Shown piece by piece: positions 34,391 to 46,700 of a stretch of 64,000 nt of DNA (position 1 is its first letter; every line of letters begins with the position of its first letter). The notes under the pieces are model-generated. The model worked only from the letters and a program-made list of their open reading frames with translations. It ran no database searches and was not told the DNA's origin. A program made the translations under genes and the position numbers. The stretch is from the NCBI GenBank assembly GCA_963922205.1, contig CAWUHX010000143.1:434001-498000 (forward strand). The letters are read 5' to 3'. The DNA comes from Romanomermis culicivorax. Its lineage: Eukaryota; Nematoda; Enoplea; Mermithida; Mermithidae.

Positions 34391-34510
34391 GCATTACCTA
34401 CCTATTGAATTTATTATCAATGGAATGCAAAAATCGGGACGTCAGTGGACTAATGTGGGGAAAATGTTTAATGTCGAATTGTCGTTGCACCTCTTTTATT
34501 CTGGCACCTA
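34391..34510 (+). CDS. possible exon with helix-turn-helix-like segment
   Basis: After a good acceptor (ATTTTTCAG) one frame reads HYLPIEFIINGMQKSG, RQWTNVGKMFNVELS and then stops at 34,508-34,510. The pattern G-x-x-W-x-x-V-x-x-M-x-x-V resembles the N-terminal HTH of integrases in the same broad family as 49,003-55,139. Two other frames are also open here, including a minus-strand one of similar quality, so strand and identity are uncertain. Confidence 0.3.
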
Positions 34511-34659
34511 GAGCAAATTCTTGCCGACGATGTTCAAATGCATCCATGTTCCACGTAACATACTTGGTGTTGTGACAATATATCTCCAAAAAAATATCCC
34601 CAGCATATGACTTGCACACAAAATGTCTCTATACCATACACCTAAAAGGTTCTGGGGCA

Positions 34660-35035
34660 GGCAACTTATTTTGGGCAGGGAGGACAGTGATCCCCCAAAA
34701 CTTTGTGGGAGAGCTCTCGGAGGGAGATTTTTTGTCAAAAAACTCCCAAACTGTTAAAAAATAATAGTTTGTTTGAAAAAACTGTAGAAAATGTATTTAT
34801 GGTCCAAAACGCCGAAAAATTTGACGTTTTTAACCATTTTTGTTCAAAAATTGATATTTTTAACATAAAAAATTGAGATTTTCCAGTATTTTCTGGACCA
34901 AAAGTATGGAGGTCCCTATGACTACCATGACTAGCCAAAGGATTGCAAAATCTTGGGGGCTGGTCGTCTAATGGCTAGCCATATGGCCGACAATTACTGG
35001 AGGGGGTTCCTATAGCACTTCCCCCCAGTTACATA
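34660..35035 (+). repeat. ATGGCTAGCCATATGG repeat, copy 1
   Basis: A family of about 380 bp with three copies here: this one, 35,605-36,020 (inverted) and 40,980-41,340 (direct). Shared words: AAAAGTATGGAGGTCCCTA, ATGGCTAGCCATATGG, TTCCTATAGCACT and a G/C-rich edge. Confidence 0.8.
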
Positions 35036-35604
35036 TATATGCTCCATACAAAATATATCCAACATAATGTCTCAAACAGAATATGTCCAGCAAAATGTCT
35101 CCAACACATGATCTCCAACAGCATGCCCCCCTGCAAAATGTCTCCTACAAAATATCTATAAAAAATTGTTTACAATTGTTGTAAAAGGTAGAAAGCAATG
35201 TTTTTGGTCGGATTTTTCGTATTGAACATGAATTTAAATTTTTGGGTCATATCGAGATTAAACAGAGTGGAATTTTTCAACATGAACTGTTATACCATCG
35301 ACAAAAATGATGAAAAAATAAAACGTTTTATAAATTGCAATTTCAAAATATTCAAGCCACATTCTTCACACGTTTTTATGATTTTTCCATGATTTGTATT
35401 GACTTTAATAAACAGACAAGTATCAAAGAAGACAATGATAAGATACAAAGAATAAGAGAAATGGAACTGGAAACACAAATTCAAACAGGAAGAATATAAT
35501 GATAAAAGAAGTAAAGATAAATAAGATATAACAGATGATAGAAAGTGACAAGTGAAGGGTGCAGAAAACAAAAATATAGAGGACATAAAATTCTAAGCAT
35601 AGAT

Positions 35605-36020
35605 GTAATTGGGGGAAAGTGCTATGGGAACTCCCTCCCCCCAGAAATCGTCGACCATATGGCAAGCCATTGGGCGGCCCCCTAGGATTTTCTAATCCTA
35701 TGGCTAGCGATATGGTAGTCTTAGGGACGCCCATACATTTGGTCAGGAAAATACTGAAAAATGTAAGTTTTTTAATGAAAAATGTCAATTTTTGAACAAA
35801 AAATATTCAAAAACGTCAATTATCTCAGCGCCTCGTGTTATGAATACATTTTTTACAGTTTTTAGATAAAAATTACTATTTTTTAAATCGTTTTTTTTAC
35901 TTTTTAGCAAAAAAATCGATTTTTTTTCCTCCAGATTTTTTCCTTTTTCCTCTCTCCCCAAAATTATGGGGATCCCTACCCTCCGCCCAAAAAAAGTCAC
36001 CTGCCCCTGAGCCCCCAGAC
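35605..36020 (-). repeat. ATGGCTAGCCATATGG repeat, copy 2 (inverted)
   Basis: Inverted relative to 34,660-35,035, with the same word order and diverged sequence; the central palindrome here is ATGGCTAGCGATATGG. Confidence 0.75.
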
Positions 36021-36789
36021 ATAGGGGTTACATTACATGTTTGATTCAAAGTGAAAGAAATAACACTAGGATAGAGAGAAAAGTGAAGAAAATGAAAAAT
36101 AGAGAACAGCAAACAGAACAAGCATAGGAAAGTGGAAGAAGAGAAAAACAAAAAAAAAGAAATAAAATAAAAAAATACTAAGAAAAAGTAGTAGAAGCAA
36201 GATCAAGAAAAAATGTCCTAATAACAAAATACTCTTTTCTGGGATGTCAGTATATGCTCATATGATACAGCAGATCAATAGGGAGTTAAGTGGAGGTACA
36301 GCCTTCCAACTAAGCATGGAAAGCTATGTTTTTGTTATATCATTGCAGTAACAATTTTTTTCTTTCATTTTTTGCTTCCGATTTCTTTATCATTTTCCTC
36401 CTTTATCTAATATTTTTCTTAGCATTTTTTTCTCTTTTCCTATGTCCACCAATGTGTCAACCAAAGGGGGATTGAGCCGTATGTCACTGGTCAGCAACCA
36501 TACCTGTATTGGGGTGTACCCACCAAATTGATATAAACCTATACCCAAATGTCCTAAAAAATTTGAAAAAATGGCTTTTTTATTTTTTTTTTGAGGAAAA
36601 TTTTCGGAATTTTTGGCATTTTTCGGGATTTTTTGGACCCTCCCCCTGAAAATTTTGGGAACTTCAGGGCCCCCACTCAAAAACGTTAGGTCCCCCCACT
36701 AGTGTTTTTTTTGCCGGAGGCAAATGAAAATTTTTTTTGGCAAACGAAATTGAGGTAGTCATTTGTACATGTACAAACGGCTCTTTACC

Positions 36790-37110
36790 CGTTTAGGGAA
36801 GAAAATTTTGGGGGTAAGGTACAGAAAATATGCATTTTGGTGCATTTTAGAAGTTCATAATCTCAAAATTTTCTGGCGTTTCACACTGGTTATAACTTTA
36901 ATAATCATTATTATGTATTACCTAGCTCAGATGCAGCTTTTAGAATGCCCGCCCTCACCTATCTTTAAACATATAATAGTTTTCATCATCTCAAACGTTT
37001 TATCTCGTGTTTCATATGGTAATCTTCAATATTTTATCTTGATATTTAATGAAGATTCACAGTTTTTCATTGGAACATTTCTTGAGAAAGATCAATATGT
37101 CAAATCTGTA
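36790..37110 (-). repeat. uninterrupted copy of the repeat hosting the 30,261 MITE
   Basis: Reversed, it reads through AAAATTTTGAGAT, GAATCTTCATTAAATAT and TTTCTTGA-like words that flank the 30,261-30,824 MITE, but without the insert. Confidence 0.65.
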
Positions 37111-38076
37111 AACTTTTTGAAGCAATTATTGCAATAACGCAAAATCAATTCGGAATGGAAGTAGTTTTTGGAAATTTCTGCTCTTCCACTCATATCTTTT
37201 CGGCCAAGTTCATGAGAGTTAACGAATAAATTACTGGTTTAAAAATTTTTCAAATAATAAAATTCTAAACAGTACGACTTTTGAACACCAAATTCAAATC
37301 CAATTCTTGAAATAAATGTTTGGAAAATTGATTTTCCTGCGTCGCCGAAGGTCAATACACAAAAATTTTCGCGCCGGAAAGATTCACATCTTTTTTGGGC
37401 TTTCACTTGTCATCATGGAGGGATTAACCATCGGTTTATCATCTAATGCAAATCCAATATGCTATTGGATAGTTTTCTAGACAAATTGTTCCACATTGCT
37501 TGTAAATTAGACTTGAATTTTGAAAATTTCGATTTTTTGATCAATTTAAAGGAATTTTTTTTGCAGTCGTAAATAAAATTTGAAAATTACGCTGATTTGG
37601 TAATTAGCCTTTGGCCATGACATAGAGGAACACAGGTTACTTATTTATACCTATTTTTTCTACGTACAAATTGTGCAAATGAAATATTGGTCGTCATTTG
37701 TACATGTGCAAATGGATCATGTACCAAAAAAAACCGTGTCCCCCACCCTCTACTGGTCGGACCTCTCAGGGGTATGTCATTTCAGCATTTTGTTGAAGAC
37801 AATAAGACATTATGTGCACATTTCTCAAGGTGAAATTTTGTTTGGACACCATTTGCTGGGTATATTTTGTTGGAGGCATTATGTTGGAGATATTTTGTAC
37901 GTAGACATTTTGTTTGAGGATCATATGTTGCAGACATTTTGTCATAAATCCTCATAGTTGACTATCAGAATGGAGACAATTTCGAACTGTTTTCCATACC
38001 AAAACCCAAATTTTCATGAAGGCTTCAATAATGTAGCACACCACATGTAAATTTCAAAGTTCAATTTTGAATTTAG

Positions 38077-41000
38077 GAGCTGTGCACAAATTTGAATGTT
38101 GAAACAAATGAAGAATCTTCATCAAATTTAAGTCGAGTCAACATGGCCGAAATTACTCAAATGGCAACTGAAATTCGATCACGAAATCAAGCATTGCCCA
38201 CTCGTGGAGGTGTCCGGCTCGGCGCTGGTAGAAAAAGTTTTTTAAATGGATCGGTTATCGTAAGTTTTTCAGAGTTCTACTTTACCTACTCACTAAATAT
38301 GCAACTAATATTAACTGTCATCATGTATGCTCGACTAGAATGTTCCAGGGGGAGGATCGTTGGACTTTTCATTGATGGGGGTTGGGGAGCTGGTGAGCAA
38401 AAGACAAAAGGAGCTTCCGGAGCACATTTTTTGTACAAAAAATAATCAAGAAACTATCTTCGAAAAAGTTCAGCCAGTGTTTGACAATTTTTTCGGGCCA
38501 GGTGTTGTCGAGGGGCACAGATTGAGTATTCCCCTTATGCGTGTCATACAGTCTATGGCCCAAATTACAGAATGCGGGTAAAATAAAAATAAGGTAAATG
38601 TAAAATCTCGGGTAATGTGACCCATGTTTAACCCCCCATTTTACCCTCCTTTTACCTACAATTTTACTCGTGATTCTACCCATCTTTAACCCAAAGTTTT
38701 ACTCCCCATTTTACCCGTCTTTTACCAACTATTTTACTAATGTTTAACTTGGAAATTTACCTGATTTTTTTGTTTTTGTATTAAAGAACGTAGGTAAATG
38801 ACGGGTTATCCAACCCACCATTTTTGTACATGTTTTTCATGGTGAGCTTGTTTTTAGTCATATGAACAGGGTATCCCAAAACTGAAATACCGATATCTCG
38901 CAATGAAACATTTCTTATGGTTCAAAGCAATAACTATTATGACTGCTATGTGCTACTTCCCTGATCATGTGAGCCATCCGCTCATTCTCCTGTAACTGCA
39001 GCTATCCTGGAATAATTATGCCTTACTGTATTGTGCACAGGTATAAAATTTATGCAAGGGAATTTTCTGAAAGGATTAGATTGAGCGTAAGGGGTATTTG
39101 TTTGCTTAATAATCACTATTTACAATGCACCATGCACCAGGGTGATGAACTCACTGTGTTTTTTTATTGCAACTTCTAATACCATAAGATGAGCCATATT
39201 TTATATTTTTAAGATTTTCTTGTAAGCAATATGTCATATAAGATTGAAAATTTGTAAAACTTGACAAGATTTTTTGAGTAAAAAATTCGTCAGCAAAGAC
39301 TCAGTGCAAACAATTTTGAAGACGATGTTAATTTTTCGATTTATAAGCATTCTATAAAAAACAGACTATTGTGCGTTTTAATTGTTATAGCATAGATGGT
39401 ATTTGTTTATTAATTCAAAGACTGGTGGAGTCATTGTTTTTCGAGCCTAAGAAGATTTTTCTGGAAGATTATTCAAGCTTCAAACGTTCTCGTCGAAAGC
39501 CACAATTTTCATCAGATTCGCATCTCAAAATGTTGATGTCAAAAACCCACTGATCACTTTCATCTCAATGGAGTTTGAAAAGCAAAATATGTGCTTCAAA
39601 ATTTTTTCAAAGCAGCTCGAAAAAGTGCTCTTCGACAATAACCCACTGGTATCACAAATTTATGCTGATGCTGTTGTACTGAAATATGTACAATGATGAT
39701 CAATGCAGTTCCGAAAAATCTTAATTTTCAGGCTTCTGGTCATTGCCATCACTAACATCAGATTCAGCCTAAGCTGCAACACATCAATGGCAGGCAAAGC
39801 ACCAATCAAATTCGAGCCTTACGTAAAAAATATAAATTCTTGTCAATATAACCCTGCTAATAGCAGAGTAGAATCGCAGGTTACTTTCATGTTTTTTTCA
39901 CCAACTTTTACCTAACCCACCTTCTATAATCTCGATATGGGTAAAATCATAGGTTATTTTTTTCTACCCACGATGTTACCTGTCTTTAACCCACGATCCT
40001 ACCTGATTTTTACCCAGCCTTAACATATGATTCTACCCGAGATTTTACTCAACTTTTATTTACCTACAATTTTACCCACCATTTTACTCTTTCTCTTACC
40101 GGCATTAAACCCACTTTCTGTAATTTGGGCCTATAAGTACTATAAAGGTCATAGATGTGTACAGTCTTGAAATATTTTCAGTGTCAAATTTTCAATTTTA
40201 GATTATAACAATGTTATTTTTCAGTTTCATAATCAGAAACATGTCATTTTGCTCAAACTTGTGGCTGAAATATCAAATATAACTACCATTTAAAAAAAAT
40301 TTTCTCTGTGACATGCTTTAAAACTTAAAAATCAAGAAATCTAGTATCATTACAACTTTGTGTTCCTGGTTATTGTGGATCCAACTATACTTTGTTCTTT
40401 ACCTTTGAACTGTGATTAAAACTTTAGCATGATGAAGAGGTTACTCTTGCACTTGATAATTTATTTCTTTGTATTTGGAAAAAATGAACTAGAACCATTA
40501 GTGAACTCAATCTTTTGGATGAAATAAACTCACCAAACATTTAGAGTCCTACTTGTGTGCAACAATCGATTCTTACATTTTACGTGAGCATATACATCTT
40601 TCTTCATCCAAGAGTAGGTGCCGCAGACCACTTGGGTTTTTTGCCGGACAACAAGCATTTCTGGGTCGAAATAGTTCATTTTTTAGCAAACACTGTCTTT
40701 ATACTCTTTATGACTGAACTCGATTCTCAAAAGAAATGTACAGTGTGTAAAACATTCATTTTGCAGAAGTTCAATGTTCGCGCAGCATACGAATGTGAAA
40801 CGGCTTATGGTTTAGAAAAATGGAACTTTATTGGGCCGAAGAAATTCGTAACATATTATCCTTTTTTTGTGACACTATTCCCCAGGGTTGCTTCTTTTCA
40901 TGAATGCATGTTCTAACAGAAAATATATGTGAAATTGAAAAAGGGGAAGCAAAATGATTTGCGTTTTATTCTTATAGTTTTAAGAGGACCCTGAGGTATT

Positions 41001-42096
41001 GGGAGGGTCAGATGACTGGGCGTCAGTGATTACCCAAAATCTTAGGGGACAGGTCACTGAAGGGGAAAAAATCGATTTCTGCACCAAAAAAAGGTTTATA
41101 AAATAAGAATTTTTGTTCAAAAACTGTGAAAAATAATTTCATGGCTCGAAGTGTCGAAGAAATCAACATTTTTGATCATTTTTTGTTCAAAAATTCACAT
41201 TTTTCAGGTCAAAAGTATGGGGGTCCCTATGATTACCATATGGCTAGCCATAGGATTGGAAAATCCTTGGCACGTCACTTAATGGCTAGCCATATGACCA
41301 ACAATTTCTGGGGGTGGGTTCCAATAGCACTACCCCCAATCATATGAATGATAGTTTACCTCGCATGTTATATTCAATTTGTGCAAATTCCATGCACATA
41401 TAAAACATTAATTTTTCCTAAATTCAAAAATCTTTTAGGGCTGGACACCTCTTACATAGTCGAAAATAATTTTTTAAACCATCCCCATTTTTTGACCACA
41501 CAAATATTTGTTTTTTGATTTTTTGCCTGAATACTGAAATCCAAGCCTGTTAATTCATTAATACGCTTTTTAGATTACAGTGAATGGTCCCGTTACGTTG
41601 ACTAAAATTTTGAACATATGCCGTGAGGAGTGGACTTGTTTAATTTCCACAAATGACGTCACGGAAGATCATTATTTGATTCAAACAATTAGTGGACCTA
41701 AAATTAGTCATGTTGATGAATTGACCGCTAAAAACATGTTTTATGTCAATACAGGCGTGAGTATTTCCAATTTTTTTCAATTAATCATTCAATTTGGTAC
41801 TATTTCATGGCGCCTTAAATGTTTATAATTATAATGTTGGATCAAAGCATGGTTGAATATCTCCGTATTTCGGATAAGTTTTTTAAAATCATATGTGCTA
41901 GTTTCTAGGCTTCAATTTTTAGGCATTGCGCCTTCATTGGTGTTTTCACATAGAATTCAATGGGTTGAAATGGAATTTCATTTAGTTCAAAGTTCCGAAA
42001 GGGAAACTGAAAAAATTGGATGACACGTCAAGCCAAGTGCGAAATGAAGAATCATACTTTGAACATATGCCTGCACTCGCCTTTGACAATGAATCA
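38077..42096 (+). CDS. 5' exons of the HECT-protein gene
   Basis: Four exon candidates, all joining in phase 0. A: 38,077-38,259, with ALPTRGGVRLGAGRK, a basic glycine-rich motif common in DNA-associated mobile-element proteins. B: 38,339-38,556, resumed after an inserted element at about 40,135. C: 41,574-41,756 (VNGPVTLTKILNICREEW). D: 41,986-42,096 (EESYFEHMPALAFDNES). Donors are GTAAGT, GTGAGT and GTATGC; acceptors are TTTAG-type. No convincing first exon or start was found; the first in-frame ATG is within exon A. I join these to the HECT exons because orientation and phases agree. The function of this part is unknown. Confidence 0.55.
38557..40131. mobile_element. 1.58-kb TIR element inserted in an exon
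   Basis: The termini are GGCCCAAATTACAGAATGCG on the left and the inverse CTGTAATTTGGGCC on the right, with TAT outside both. Both subterminal regions are ladders of 10-12-bp words around TTTTACCC/GGGTAAAA. A degenerate AGTCTGTTTTT MITE copy (39,155-39,368) is nested inside. The left edge cuts a coding frame of exon B. Confidence 0.8.
40557..40916 (+). CDS. hypothetical 119-aa open frame
   Basis: The longest frame between exons B and C. It has a hydrophobic middle (HFLANTVFILFM) and a CTVCKTF pair, and the usual ATG is absent at its edge. No domain recognised. It could be an intronic chance frame or part of a nested element. Confidence 0.15.
   Translation: MQQSILTFYVSIYIFLHPRVGAADHLGFLPDNKHFWVEIVHFLANTVFILFMTELDSQKKCTVCKTFILQKFNVRAAYECETAYGLEKWNFIGPKKFVTYYPFFVTLFPRVASFHECMF
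40980..41340 (+). repeat. ATGGCTAGCCATATGG repeat, copy 3
   Basis: Direct orientation relative to copy 1; contains AAAAGTATGGGGGTCCCTA and two ATGGCTAGCCATA words. Confidence 0.8.
41810..41944 (+). promoter_or_regulatory. hairpin motif, copies B and C (intronic)
   Basis: GCGCCTTCATTGGTGTT at 41,928-41,944 is a full copy. GCGCCTTAAATG at about 41,810 is a half copy. Both lie between exons C and D, so here the motif does not follow the predicted stop. Confidence 0.6.
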
Positions 42097-42112
42097 GTAT
42101 GCCGTAACATTA

Positions 42113-43583
42113 ACATTTTCTTGCTGGTACCTATGATGGATGAGACTGGCAAAATCAAAAAAAAAAATTCGCCGCGAAAAAAAATTTTCATCGAGAAAAA
42201 AGTTCTTCGTCAGGAAAAAAAATTTTTCATAGCAAAAAAATATTTTATGCTAGAAAATTTTTATCTGGCAGCAGAAAAAAATTGGAACAGAAAACATAAT
42301 TTTCGCCAAAAAAAATTTTTGTCTGGACACAAATTTTTTTTGCAATGAAAAATTGAAATTTTTATTTTTCCGGTCTCAGGCACCTGCATCGGCCGAGACT
42401 GGCAACTGGACGAGGCCGGCAACAAGTTACAGTAACAGCACTTGGCTCTCGGGCACCTGTGTTGGCCGAGACTGGCAAAGTCAAGAAAAAAATTTTTGAC
42501 GAGAAAGAATTTTTTTAGACAAGAAAAAAATTTTATCCCTGAAAATTTTTACTTGGCAGCAGAAAAAAATATTTTGGAATAGAAAAAATGTTTGACCGAA
42601 AAATTTTCTTTTTGTTTGAAGCAAAGTGCAAATTTTCGTTTTGCCGCTCTTGGGCACCTGCATCAGCTGAGATCGGCAACGGCCGATAGTGGTAATAATT
42701 GATGAGTATGTTCTGTTTGTTTTAATCTGCTTATAACAGCGCGAAAAACAAAAAAAGTACTGTGCAGCCAATCCGCATGGATTATTGTCACTTAAGTTCA
42801 GTCTAGTTTATCCTGCTAAGCCTGAAAAGGCTGCAACTTGTAAGATCAAAATTGCTCTAAAATCCACATATTTTAATGAATTCTGATAGAAATTGGTCAT
42901 TTATTGGCCTGTTGATGGAATTTTTTGAAAAATATGTGGATTCTACGGCAATTTATATCTTACAAGTTGCAGCTTTTCAGGCTTAGCAGGATGAACTAGA
43001 ATGAACTGAAGCGCCAATAATCCATGCGAATTAGCCGCACAGTACTTTTTTGTTTTTCGTGCTGTTATAAGCAGATAAAAACAAACATAACATACTCATC
43101 AATTATTGCCGCTATCGGCCGTTGCCGATCTCCACTGATGCAGGTGCCAGAGAGCGGCAGAAGGAAAATTTCCATTTTGCTTCAAACAAAAAAAAAATTT
43201 TTCTTGTCAAATTTTTTTCTTCTTGATTTTGCCGGTCTCGGCCGATGCAGGTGCCCAAGAGTGGCAAGTGCTAATAGTGTAACTTGCTGTCAGCCTCATC
43301 CAGTTGCCGGTCTTGTCCGATGCAGGTGCCCGAGACCGGGGAAATGAAAATTTCAATTTTTCATTGCAAAAAAAATTTTTTGTCCACAAAAAAATTTTTT
43401 TCAGCGAAAATTATGTTTTCTGTTCCAAATTTTTTTTCTGCTGCCAAATAAAAATTTTCTAGCATAAAATATTTTTTTGCTGTGAAAATTTTTTTTTCTT
43501 GACGAAAAATTTTTTTCTTGAAAAATTTTTTTTGATTTTGCCGGTCTTGTCCACCGTAGATACCTGATAAAAATATGTCAGGA
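42113..43583. mobile_element. foldback element with arms of 600-700 bp
   Basis: The two halves are inverted copies: TGGTACCTATGATGGATGAG ... GGCAAAATC on the left is matched by GATTTTGCCGGTC ... GTAGATACC on the right. The arms contain a repeated GGGCACCTGCATCGGCCGA block and A/T ladders. The centre (about 42,870-42,935) is a short loop between ATCCACATATTT and AAATATGTGGAT. It lies in an intron between the D and E exons. Confidence 0.85.
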
Positions 43584-43776
43584 ATGAAATCAATTTTCTG
43601 AAAAATTGACTTTTGATTACCTATTTGTGGAAATAGATTCTAAAAATTTTGCAATTTTTGTCGGAGTAACCAAAATTTGATCTGATTTTACTTTACCTAG
43701 ATTAAATTTTATTCATATATTGTTTGATCCACCCTTTTGCTTTCACGCTTTAAATCCCTAGCGACTCTTGTTTTAG

Positions 43777-46700
43777 AATATTGAAGTAGACCAAAACGAT
43801 AAATCGCAAGCCAGCGAGCAGCATAAGATAAATCAGCTACGAAACATATTCCCTGTGTCAAATGAAGAGGCACAGGAGGCTGTAAGATTGTATGATAATT
43901 TGGAAAGTGCTGCGGATTATCTTATGTCTTTGAGTAAATGCAGCATTTATGTTGCTTGTCTGATTCACAGAAATTCCTATATGCAGACTGCGAAACTTTG
44001 CCGGGTGCAAAAGAAGATAATCGATTATCTACAAAAAAGCATTTCAAAAACTTGACTGAAATGCAATCTGGCTCTACAGATATTTCGATTTTGATCGACA
44101 GACATGAAAAAAGCCGGTTTGAACTGCATAATGCAGTTTTGTGTCTCTATAAAGGCGAACCGTTTGCAAACGATGGTAAGTTTAAAGTAGCATACTAGCT
44201 AATTAAAATTTTTCTGTTCGATGGAGGACGGAGACCTTTGCTATAGTATGCTAATCGTAATCATCGATCTTCAAATGCTGTCAATTCTTCTGTGGCCTCC
44301 TTGAGGATTTAAAATTTTATGGCAAGGGAAAAGTCCGATTTAATAAATCTAGTGAAGAGGTTGCCGCGAGGAATTTCCATGATGTTTAGCATTGGCTACA
44401 GTAGCAGTGCAGGATTGTATAGCTGTTGTAAATACAACAAACTTTTTGAATTCAATCATAGAACACAATGTCCAGTTACTGATGTTTTATTCTACAAGAT
44501 TCACAAATTATGATTTTGTTTGGTAAGTCATTAATGATCATTTTAATTATAATTTCATCACGCATGCACGTAGAGGTTAGAGGGGTAAACCCTCCTATCT
44601 GAGACCCTAAACTTTTTTGAAAACATTTTTTGTATACTATGATAGATAAACATGCCTGTGGAGTTTTTTTCGTTTTTTGTTCAATCACCCCCTTAATCCA
44701 TCTTTGATGAAAGGTTCGAGGACCATCCTGCTTTAAAACTCCTGCTGTGCATGTCTGGATTTAATGTGCATGCTGATAGTCAAGTTTTGCAGTGGTTGCA
44801 ATGTCTGAAATCGGAAATGCATGTTACATCACAAATTTACTTTTCCTGGTTAATCTGCCGAGTTTATCTAAATGTAATCTACTGACTTTCGAACGTTGAC
44901 AAACGATTTTGCACTTATTTGCACTGAATGGTTCAGTAAACAATAAATGAGAGTGCTTAAATTTGTTTCTCAAAAATGTTCAGTTGCAAGCAGAAAAAAG
45001 GCGCTATGTATAGATGAAAATTTTCAGATAAATGCTATCCTGTGTATACTATCAGCACGTAATAACCATGCACTAGCCTGACCTTTTTCCTTCCAGAATT
45101 CATTATTTTTATCAATAATGTTATGCTTCAAAACATCTTTCTCTGCATCTAAATTGCCCATTAATCCTCAAAATCCTTTATCAAACAGAAATCAGCAGTT
45201 ACATTCATCATGAATTAATAGTATTTAAAATTTATATCAAATGAAAAGTTTCAACGATACTCATGAAAGATCATATTTGGTGACACAAATTATGACCATG
45301 TTTAGGTATAAATCTAGCAAATTTAGATAATTTACCAAAATATTCATTTTATGACATAGTGATGTTATCAATTTCTACTCATACTTGATTTTTTGATTTT
45401 CGAACCTCATTTTATTTTGTTGTTGTTAGGGATGTTTGCATCCCTTGAAGAGGATTTATCCCTTTCCATCTCATCACATGTACATGTTTCATGAAAATTG
45501 TATTACGTTTTTAGCAAACTTGTATAAAAAGTTGTCTGTAAAATTCCAAAGTGAAGAAGGTTATGGAAGTGGTTTACGCGAAGAATATGTCTCAATAATT
45601 CGTGATATTTTCGAAGCTGGATTAGCTTTAAATGATAAAATTTACGTAATTTTTGAAGGTAGGGTTGCATTAAGCTTTCCAGGTAAATCGCTAGCTTACC
45701 TCTTCAGATTCCCTTTATACTCCACACAGGTCATAATGATCATCTGATGCCTAAATGTAATGCCAGTTTGCGTCACAGTGGTTACTATAAACCACTGGTT
45801 AAAATGTTTTGCCATCTTCTTCTATTGTCCAATGGCGAAAAGTTTGCTTTCGGTGGGTTGTCCCCGTTTTTCAAAAAAATGTTGTGCGGCGCGTCAGCTG
45901 AAGAGGCGATGTATCTTTTGACGCCGGAGGATATTTCTGATGTTGACGATCAAATATTGTTTCGAAAGGTTACAAATTTAATCATCTTAAAAGTATAGAC
46001 TTTCTTAGCATCTTAAAGTTAATTTAGTTATGCAAAGGTGAGGTAAATCTGTCGATTGAGCAAACTAAACGCATCAACGAGATTGCTACTGTTTATGGTA
46101 TCGAGCATTGTGTAGCCTCAACGTCGAGAAGTTCGATCGATCCCACCAATTATCTTCAATTACCTAGCAATGAAAAAGATGCGATTCAGTTGGCTGAATC
46201 TATCCTTCGAATTTTGGCTTTTGATATGCGTAAACCAGAAATTGATCTATTCGGTATTAACTACTAAACTAACTTTATTTTACAGGAGCTTGAGAGCAAG
46301 AATTTTTAGGAAAAGCATTCTTTCCTCTGAATTCCAAGCAACTAATGATTATGATGATCAACGCATTGACCACAAATAATTATGGTTCAGTCATAATTTC
46401 ACATATTTTTCTTTATTGCAAAAATGTGAACTTTATGTCAGTGCATTTTTCCCAGATATGAGCAAGTCATTAAATTTAACTGTTTTTGACTAAAAATGTT
46501 CTTCTATGTGCAATCCAAAGATTACAAAATCTTTCCCAAAAATGCATATTTTTCGAATTTTTTTGAAAGTGATTTACATATTCACCCTTTTTGTATATAG
46601 TAGCTTGTTTCTTGTTCGTCAATCTAGGATTATGTTGCTGCTTTTGGCAACAAAACGAATGGAGTTTCCTAACTTCAGTTTCTTCCAAAGTTTTTGCAGC

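Larger units (their letters stand above)
35040..37945. repeat. region bounded by inverted TGTCTCCAACA repeats
   Basis: The left arm (35,040-35,170) is a ladder of AAAATGTCTCCAACA-like units; the right arm (37,830-37,945) is the same ladder inverted (TGTTGGAGACATTTTG-like). Between them lie a copy of the ATGGCTAGCCATATGG repeat (35,605-36,020), two purine-rich tracts (35,390-35,590; 36,050-36,240) and a repeat copy at 36,790-37,110. No gene was recognised. Confidence 0.6.
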
